A stretch of 64,000 nt of DNA from Calamus simplicifolius (lineage: Eukaryota; Streptophyta; Magnoliopsida; Arecales; Arecaceae), in NCBI GenBank assembly GCA_900491605.1, contig UESW01005042.1, positions 117,063 through 181,062 on the forward strand, given 5' to 3'. The stretch's first letter is position 1. Each line of letters starts with the position of its first letter. A program made the translations under genes and the position numbers. The notes under the pieces were generated by a model. That model was not told the origin of the DNA. It searched no databases and was given only the letters and a program-made list of their open reading frames with translations. This document shows positions 56,904 to 64,000 of the stretch, in pieces.

Positions 56904-58443
56904 AAGGGGTGGTCAATAAAATGATGATAGCGTCGTTGTGTCTATGACGATAGCTAAACACCCTATAAAAAGAATTCTGGTTGATAGTGGGAGCTCGGTG
57001 GATGTTTGAATTATGATGCTTTTGTTCGTATGAACTTGTCACCCGACCTGCTTCGGCCTGTCACCACTCCCCTGATGGGGTTCATCGGAGATTCCATGAA
57101 GGTCGAGGGGGAGATCACTCTCCCCGTCATGGCTGGCACAGCCCCACGCCAAAGCACAGTTTTCATGAGCTTCCTGGTGGTCCGGGTGCCTCTCGCCTAC
57201 AACGCCATACTCGGAAGGCCCGGACTTAACATCTTGGATGTCGTAATCTCCACCAAAAGGCTCATAGTGAGATTCCCAACCAGCGAAGGGGTCGGGGAGA
57301 TGCGGGGGGAGCAGAACCCACTGCTACTATGCTGCCACATGGCCCCTAGCCCTCAAGGGGTGATGCCCACGCCTACACCAAAAGCGCTGGACCCTCGAGA
57401 CTCGAAGAGGAGGGGAGAGCCGGTCGAGCATCTGCTGTCCTTCCCTCTGGGGGAGGACCCGGCGCAGACCATTCAAATAGGGGCTCTGCTTCCGGAGGAG
57501 GCTTGCAGCCAGCCCCTTGATTTCCTGCGAGCCAATACCGATATCTTCGCCTGGTCGACATCCGACATGCTAGGCATTCTGGAGGAAGTGATTACCCACC
57601 AACTCAACATCAAGCCGGAGTGCCGACCTGTTCAACAGAAGAAGAGGAGCTTTGCTTCAGACAGACAGAATGCCATAGATGAAGAGGTGCGCAAGTTGAC
57701 GATGGCCGGACACATTCGCATGGTACACTACCCCGATTGGCTGGCGAATGTTGTAATGGTCCACAAGGCCAGTGGGAGTTGGAGGATGTGCATGGACTTC
57801 ACCGACCTCAACAAGGCGTGCCCCAAGGATAGCTTCCCACTACCTCGGATCAATCAGCTGGTAGATGCTACGTCCGGCCATGTGACCCTCAGCTTCATGA
57901 ACGCATTCTCGGGGTACAACCAGATCAGGATGAACCCGGCTGATGAAGAGGCAACCTCCTTTGTCACTGAGAAGGGGATATACTGCTACAAGGTGATGCC
58001 GTTAGGGTTGAAGAATGCGGGAGCCACCTACCAGAGGTTGATGAACAAAGTTTTCGGGGACCAGATTGGGCGCAACATGGAGGTGTACGTGGATGACATG
58101 CTGACCAAGAGCACCCACTCCGTGGGCCATGTTGCTGACCTTGCGGAGACCTTCGCCAACCTGCTCGGTACCGAATGAGGCTGAACCCATGCAAGTGCGC
58201 CTTCGGGGTTGCGGCGAGCAAGTTCATGGGCTTCATGGTGATGCAGCGAGGAATTGAAGCCAACCCAGACAAAATCCGAGCTATCTTGGATATGAGGCCC
58301 CTAGCTAATAAGAGGGAGGTGCAGCGTCTGACCGTGACGGTGGCAGCCTTAAGCCGCTTCATGTCAAGGTCGGCAAAGCGGTGTTTGCCCTCCTTTAAGG
58401 CACTGCGCAAGGTCAACAGCTTCGAGTGGACGAAGGAGTGTTA
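56904..58443 (+). pseudogene. Gypsy protease and reverse transcriptase, frameshifted
   Basis: The protease motif ILVDSGSSVDV lies at 56967-57007 and is followed by a one-base break; the frame resumes as NYDAFVRMNLSPDLL. Frame 57006-58178 holds the protease C-terminus (YNAILGRPGLN), a linker, and the reverse transcriptase with WRMCMDFTDLNKACPKDSFP and the active site VYVDDML. A second shift near 58165 leads to 58175-58444 (NPDKIRAILDMRPLANKREV), the end of the polymerase domain. A TAG follows at 58441. Otherwise well preserved. Confidence 0.92.
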
Positions 58444-59340
58444 GGAAGCCTTCGAGGAGCTGAAGAATTTTCTATCTACTCCCCCACTGTTGTCTAAGCC
58501 GAGGAGCGGGGAGGAACTCTTTTTGTATCTTGCAGCATCCCCTGAGGCCATCAGCTCCGTGCTCGTCCGCATGGACACCGACGAAGCGCAGAAGCTAGTC
58601 TACTACACCAGCAAGGTACTCCACGATGCTGAGACCAAATACTCCAAGACCGAGAAGATCATCTTTACCCTGGTGGTCTCCGCCCAGCGCTTTTGACCCT
58701 ATTTTCAAGCTCACCCAATCGTGGTGCTCACAGACCAACCACTTCGGACTATCTTGTCCCATCCTGACACTTTCGGTCGGTTGGCCAAGTGGGCCATCAA
58801 GTTGGGGGAGTTTGATTTATCCATTCAGCCAAGGCCTGCAATGAAGTCCCAAGTGTTAGCTGACTTTTTGGTTGAGTGCACTTGGGCTGAGGAGCATCCA
58901 AAGGTGTTGCATCCGGAGGTGCACATGGAATCCCCTACGGCTAAGGGAATGGGGAAGGAAGACTGGATCCTTCATGTGGATGGAGCAGTAAATTCTCAAG
59001 GGAGTGGAGCTGGACTTATTCTTGCAAGCCCCGAGGAGGAGGTGGTGGAGTATGCTCTCTGGTTTCTATTCCTGGCTACCAACAACCAAGCAGAGTATGA
59101 AGCCTTGCTGGCAAGGATGAAGCTAGCCAAGGAGCTCGGTGCGAAGTGCCTGAGGGCCTTCACGGACTCCTAGCTTGTCTCCGGACAGGTCGCTGGGGAG
59201 TACGAGGCTAGAGACCTGACCATGTCTCGCTACCTGAGTAAAGTGCGGTCCCAAACCTCTAGTTTTTCATATTTCCACGTCAGCTACATTCCCCGAACGG
59301 AGAATGCTAGGGCTGATGCGCTGTCTCGCTTGGCCACCTC
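58444..59340 (+). pseudogene. Dual RNase H region of the Tat element
   Basis: The first RNase H-like part (58490-58696) has LFLYLAASPEAISSVLVR and YYTSKVLHDAETKYS. It stops at 58694 and continues in frame 58721-59173 as VVLTDQPL-type sequence. A second, plant-like RNase H follows with WILHVDGAVNSQGSGAGLIL and NNQAEYEALLARMKLA; its catalytic Asp and Glu are visible. A stop after FTDS (59171-59173) breaks it. Two RNase H domains in tandem mark the Tat lineage. Confidence 0.88.
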
Positions 59341-60660
59341 GGCCGACGAAACCCTAGGAAGGACATACGTGGAGCACCTGCAAGTCCCAAGCATTGAATC
59401 AGTAGAGGAGGCCATATCGGTCGAGCAAGAGCCCTCTTGGATGGATGCCTACATCCGATATCTTACTGATGGCACCATCCTCGAAGACCCAACCAAAGCC
59501 AGATTACTCAGGTGGCAGGCCCCGAAGTTCTTGATGATGGACGGGAAGCTCTATCGAAGATCATTCTCATACCCGGTCCTCAAGTGTGTCGGGACTACCG
59601 AAGCTGACTACATCCTGCGAGAAATCCATGAGGGCATCTACGGGAGCCATCTGGGGGGCAGAACCCTGGCATACAAGGCCCTGTGGTAGGGGTATTATTG
59701 GCTGACCATGAGGGAAGACGCGGCCGAGCTTATCAAGAAGTGTGATAGCTGCCAGCGCCATGCCAACATCCAGCAGCAGCCGACATCTCAGCTGACCCCT
59801 CTGGCGGTACCTTGGCCCTTCGCCTAGTGGGGGATGGACATCTTAGGGCCGTTCCCTCCTGCATCTGGCCAGCGTAAGTTTCTGCTGGTGGTTGTCGACC
59901 ACTTCACCAAATGGATCGAGGCTGAGGCGCTTGCCAAGATCACTGAGAGTAAGGTGAGGTCCTTTTGGAAGTCTATAATATGCCGGTTCGGGCTCCCACA
60001 CCCTGGTCACCGACAACGGCCGGCAGTTCGACAACGCATCCTTCCGAGAATTCTACGCCGAACTGGGCATCCTTCAGCGATTCACCTCGGTAGGCCACCC
60101 TCAGACCAATAGTGTGGCCGAGGTGACCAACCGTTTTATCCTCCAAGGACTAAGAGCCCGGCTTGATGACTACAAAGGGCGCTGGGTGAAGAAGCTTCCC
60201 AATGTGCTATGGGCCTACCACACAACGCCACGAATTCCCACAGGAGAGACCCCCTTCAGTCTTCGGATCCGAGGCCACCATTCCTGTGGAGATTGGTGCT
60301 CCGAGCCCTATAGTGGAAGCCTACAGCGAGGAAGACAACCCGAGCCAATTGCAGGCCAACCTCGACCTGGTGGAGGAGGTGCGGGATCGGGTGCGACTCC
60401 GGATGATAGCCTACTGATAGCGGACGGCCAGGTATTACAACGCTCGCGTCTGCCCCAGGACCTTCTTGCCAGGGGACCTGGTCCTTCGACGAGCCGAAGT
60501 TTCAAAGCCGACGGAAGAAGGCAAACTAGCACCGAACTGGAAGTGGCCCTATCGAATCACTGAGACACTATGCCATGGAGCATACAAAGTTGAAGAGCTG
60601 GATGGGAAACCGCTCCCGCGTACGTGGAATGCTGACAACCTCCGTCGGTATTATCAGTAA
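59341..60660 (+). pseudogene. Gypsy integrase, frameshifted
   Basis: The zinc-binding HHCC part has EIHEGIYGSHLGG (59620-59660) and CDSCQRHANIQ (59742-59770). The catalytic core has WGMDILGPFPPASG and VVDHFTKWIEAEA (59830-59935), then a frame break near 59990 before the TDNGRQF and GHPQTNSVAE segments (60000-60120). The C-terminal part, in frame 60466-60660, ends PRTWNADNLRRYYQ and a stop at 60660. Stops at 59687 and 59825 and several shifts make it inactive. Confidence 0.9.
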
Positions 60661-60751
60661 TGTATCGTCTTTTTACATTAATTTTTACACATGTATCCTT
60701 TCAGGCCCTCGCCCTACGTTTGACACTAGTAAATATGAGTTCTAGCATCTC

Positions 60752-61600
60752 AGGCTCTCAACAAAAAGCCCAATGTACCATTGGCATCGAAGACCCGATG
60801 TACCATCGGATTCAAAAAGCCCAAGGCCAGCTCGGCATGAAAAGCCCAGCGTACCACTAGCAGACCGATGTACCATCAGCTCTCAATAAAAAGCCCAATG
60901 TACCATTGGCATTGAAGACCTGATGTATCATCGGATTCAAAAAGCTCGAGACCAGCTCGGCATGAAAAGCCCACTGTACCACTGGCAGACCGATGTACCA
61001 TCGGCACTCAAACCCAACTCTGGTTGGCACTCAAAGCCCGATGTACCATCGGCACCGAAGACCGGTGTACCATCAGATTCAAAAAGCCCGAGGCTAGCTC
61101 GGCATGAAAAGCCCAGTGTACCACTGGTAGACCACTGTACCATCGGCTCTCAACAAAAAGCCCAATGTACCATTGGCATCGAAGACCCGATGTACCCTCG
61201 GATTCAGAAAGCCCGAAGCCAGCTCGGCATGAAAAGCTCAGTGTACCACTGGGAGACCAATGTACCATTGGCTCTTAACAAAAAGCCCAATGCACCATTG
61301 GCATCGAAGACCCAATGTACCATCGGATTCAAAAAGCCCGAGGCCAGCTCGGCATGAAAAGCCCAGTGTACCACTGGTAGATCGATGTACCATCGGCTCT
61401 CAACAAAAAGCCCAATGTACCATTGGCATCGAAGACCCGATGTACCATCGGATTCAAAAAGACCGAGGCCAGCTCGGCATGAAAAGCCCAATGTACCACT
61501 GGCAGACCGATGTACCATCAGCTCTCAATAAAAAGCCCAGTGTACCATTGGCCCTAAAGACCCGATGTACCATCGGATTCAAAAAGCCCATTGTCTCCTC
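60752..61600. repeat. 124-bp tandem array of covarying palindromes
   Basis: About 6.8 units with starts such as CTCTCAACAAAAAGCCCAAT near 60755, 60879, 61145, 61269, 61394 and 61517. Each unit holds about four interrupted palindromes with the loop TAC: CCAATG-TAC-CATTGG, CCGATG-TAC-CATCGG and CCAGTG-TAC-CACTGG. Open frames through it (for example 61260-61616) are by-products. It lies between the end of pol and the antisense gene. Confidence 0.92.
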
Positions 61601-61659
61601 AGCACTCCGATGCTGACGTTCCATCAGCCCCCAGAGGTCCGAATCCTTGGGGTAGACGC

Positions 61660-61815
61660 GGCCCGCTTCGGCCTCCGGGGCATCATTCAACCTCCGAGGC
61701 CCACTTCGGCCTCCGAGGCATCATTCAACCTCCGAGGCCCGCTTCGGCTTCCGAAGCATCATTCAGCCTCCGAGGCCCGCTTCGGCCTCCTTCAGCCCGA
61801 GCTTCAGTTTCGACC
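61660..61815. repeat. ~40-bp repeats, copy of LTR repeat family
   Basis: Four units of GAGGCCCGCTTCGGCCTCCG and GCATCATTCAACCTCC, nearly identical to 54335-54500 in the 5' LTR. Units contain the interrupted palindrome GAGGCC-CGCTTC-GGCCTC. Confidence 0.88.
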
Positions 61816-62033
61816 TTGGCGCTCCCGAATGTTCGGTCCTACATGGCTAAGTCGCTCGTGAGTGGGGAGAAGCTGCCCCTCAGTGCCGACGAAGCCCCTA
61901 GGGGTCCCACGTCGGCAATCCAAAGGCTCGGAAATGAGACGTTATTGAATAAAAATAGTTTCATTAATGAAGTGTCTACAAAATGCCGACCGAGTCGGAC
62001 TTGATACAAAAAATGTAAAGTAAAAGAACAAGA

Positions 62034-64000
62034 TCAAGGTCTGGCCACGGGCTCGCCATCCAAGGCCTCATCGGACTCTTGGTCCGACTCGATGTCCATG
62101 ACCTGGGGAAGGTTCAAAACTTGGGCTACTTTCTCCTTGGCATCATCAAACCCCTGGACGTAGAAATCTGCATTAGCTTCAACTAGCTCATGGGTGAAGT
62201 GCTCTGATGCCTTGAACTCCTCCACGGCCACGGCAGCCATGGCCTCGGCGGCTGCCTCCACCTCAGCGACTCGGGCCTCCCTCTCCGCAGCCAAAAAGGC
62301 TGCCGCCTCCCTCTCGGCCTCCTTGGCGTTCACCTCTTTCTCAGCCCGCTTTGCCCAATCCTCGGCCGCCTGAATGGCCGAGTTTAAGTCGGCTATATGA
62401 AGGTTTTGGGCCTCAATCGCGCCCTCGACTTCTATGAGCTGGTTAAGCGCCGCCCACAGTCGGTTGGCCTTGGCCTCGGCTCTACTCTCAGCCTCCTTTA
62501 TTTTGTCAGCGCACTCGGCCCTTACCAATTCCAAGGCCTTCTCCGCAGCCTCGGCCCGGGCCTGGGCGTCCTCGGCATCCTGCTGGACTTGGCGGGCGAC
62601 AGCTTCCCCCTCGCCGATGGCCTCCTGAGTGAGCACAAAGGAGTTGGTCACCTGCGCTCAAGGTGTCAGCTATGCAAATTATTTAAAAGCTCTAAATCAA
62701 GGGCAAGGGAAAAGCTACTTACTCGGACAAGGGCTGAGAAGACCTCCCGGAAGAACCTATTCGCTCCTAGATTCCGGAGCTCCTCTTGAATGTCAGGCTG
62801 AACGATGTGGGACATGAGTTGTTCAGCCCAGTGCCCGTCATTTATTAAAGAAAAACCATGAGGGATCGGCTCGGCCCTGTTCCCCTCGGCAGTCTCGACG
62901 TGCTCCGGCTCGGCCTGCGGAGGGCTGCATGCCGGCGTCTGCTCGGGGGGCGGACTCGCCACCCCTGACGGCCCTTCCCCCCAACTCCTGTCTGCTTCGG
63001 CCTAGGTTAGTTTGTGGGTCGTGGGGAGCCTGGGGCTCCATCGCCGCCAGCTCCATCGTCGCCGGCTCCTCCGTCGTCGCCCCTTCGGCCCTCGCCCCTT
63101 CTGGCGGGGTATCAGTCGTCAGATCCACCTCCGGGACTGGTGGAGACTCACGCTGCTCGGCCGGCAAAGATACCCGCACAGTAAGATGCTTCGGGGCTGG
63201 CGCCTGCTGCCCCTCTCTCGGGCCGCCCCGGTCCCTCATCCTCTTAACTGCGGCCTTCCTGACCATGGCGGTCGAAGGCTTCATCGCTGCGCAACGTCAG
63301 CCGAAGTTAGTAAAAAAAAGAAGAAGAGAAGAAGAAGAAGGAGGAGAGGGCAATTTGGCTAAGTGCTGGGGCGTCTATTACTCACCGCTCTGTGTGGTGA
63401 GGCCTGCCAGCCAGAGGTTGTGCTCCGACAGAAGCAAGTTGTATCTGGGGATGTCAGCAGTCAACAGTTGCCTCAGCGCTTCTTTATCTCCTGGGAGGAC
63501 CGTAGAGTTCATGTTGGGTCGGAGGTCGGGATCCCCCCACTGAGGCTTGACTTGATCAAGGTCAACAAAAAGAAACGGGATTTTCATCCCTTGACCGAGG
63601 AGGGAAGAAGTAACTTGAGGACGCGACCGGGTCGGGGCTGGAACAGCCACCAACCCCTCTGTTGCCTAAGGGTGTAAAAACAGCGAAAGAGGAAGAGTCG
63701 GGGGGTGATTTGGAGGTGGTGACAAAGGATAAGAAGGTACAAATGGTCCGAAGGGAGTTCGGGACCAGTTGAGGAGTCAAGGAGTAATAGTCTAAAAGGT
63801 TGATAAAAAAAGGGTGAAAGGGTAGATGGAGACCTAACTTAAGGGATATCTCATAAATGGCCACTCTACCGGGCCGAGAGGAGACCACCCTGTCATCGGG
63901 GATCGGAAGGAAGAGCCCGACATCTTGGGGTACCTGGCAGCGGGCCCTAATGTTTGCTAAGTCTTGACCTGTCACAGTGGAGGCGGTCCCCGTCAGGGAT
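62034..64000 (-). pseudogene. Antisense extra gene of the Tat-type element (5' end may be off window)
   Basis: Read from the right edge: frame 63975-63562 has RVAIYEISLKLGLHLPFHP and LVPNSLRTICTFL, the Transposase_28 ('putative gypsy-type transposon') domain. 63653-63378 and 63284-62838 follow, the latter a Pro/Ala/Glu-rich linker with MRDRGGPREGQ. 62962-62723 and 62651-62034 join in frame across a 71-bp intron (62652-62722; donor GTAAGTAG, acceptor GCGCAG). The last exon is an Ala/Glu-rich coiled coil (RAEAAEKALELVRAECADK) with an acidic end (MDIESDQESDEALDGE). Same domain order as the gene at 35854-38746 and likewise antisense to its element. Marked as transposon-borne; it may be intact, but not all joins were proven. 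Confidence 0.65.

Larger units (their letters stand above)
54271..64000 (+). mobile_element. Tat-type gypsy retrotransposon (right end off window)
   Basis: The 5' LTR (54271-55164) is followed by a gypsy primer site, gag, protease, reverse transcriptase, two RNase H-like regions and integrase to 60660. Then come a 124-bp array, a 40-bp array and an antisense extra gene reaching the window edge. A second RNase H (WILHVDGAVN) plus an antisense gene is characteristic of the plant Tat lineage. Repeated stops and shifts in gag-pol show this copy is inactive. The 3' LTR and TSD lie beyond 64000. It is inserted about 620 bp upstream of ATG18a. Confidence 0.88.

Noticed and set aside
60660..61616. 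Frames with repeated MYHRIQKA and KSPMYHW peptides on both strands
   Set aside because: They translate the 124-bp palindromic array; frames change with unit length.

Overview
The window is nuclear plant DNA: spliced genes with GT-AG introns and dense nested transposons, with no bacterial operons or organellar genes. The GC-rich first exons of the two host genes and the transposon families suggest a monocot, perhaps a palm-like species, but species cannot be fixed from this sequence. Only two host genes look intact: a phi-class glutathione S-transferase (GST, + strand, 31751-32583, three exons) and an ATG18a/WIPI-type autophagy beta-propeller (- strand, 44718-53651, four exons, 5.1-kb first intron). 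The rest is mostly mobile DNA in several nested layers.

Layout. 1-5159: right part of a Mutator-like element (MULE) carrying a broken SUMO-protease-like (Ulp1/C48) gene between two mirror-image tandem arrays. 6003-6993: a 991-bp non-autonomous relative with the same terminal inverted repeat (TIR) and a 9-bp target duplication (TSD). 7280-10054: a gene-less copia-type LTR element. 11990-13330: decayed copia pol. 14934-15290: a short duplication containing an orphan copy of the GST promoter/leader. 15979-22262: a small hAT-like element split by a 5.7-kb copia element (15992-21667, - strand, TSD TAATT). 22271-28165: a decayed LINE (- strand). 28239-31564: a 3.3-kb hAT-like element with a perfect 8-bp TSD, filled by a ~2.5-kb GATC-rich minisatellite and ending about 190 bp before the GST start codon. 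33110-43570: a LINE fragment (+) broken by a Tourist-like MITE and a rearranged Tat-type gypsy element. 54271-window end: a second Tat-type gypsy element (+) with broken gag-pol and a spliced antisense extra gene.

How parts relate. GST would act in cytosolic detoxification and ATG18a in autophagosome formation; nothing shows joint function. The GST promoter is abutted by the hAT element, and a promoter relic 16.6 kb upstream suggests an earlier tandem GST copy. Both Tat elements carry an extra gene antisense to the LTR direction.

Most interesting points: (i) the copia element at 15992-21667 has no recognisable tRNA primer site; two bases after its 5' LTR lies a 14-nt sequence perfectly complementary to a segment of its own LTR transcript, as expected of a self-priming element; (ii) the 124-bp array at 60752-61600 is built from interrupted palindromes whose arms vary in a compensating way; (iii) the MULE family with a captured protease and mirror arrays; (iv) the GATC minisatellite inside a hAT element at the GST promoter. 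All calls are by eye; no database search was run.
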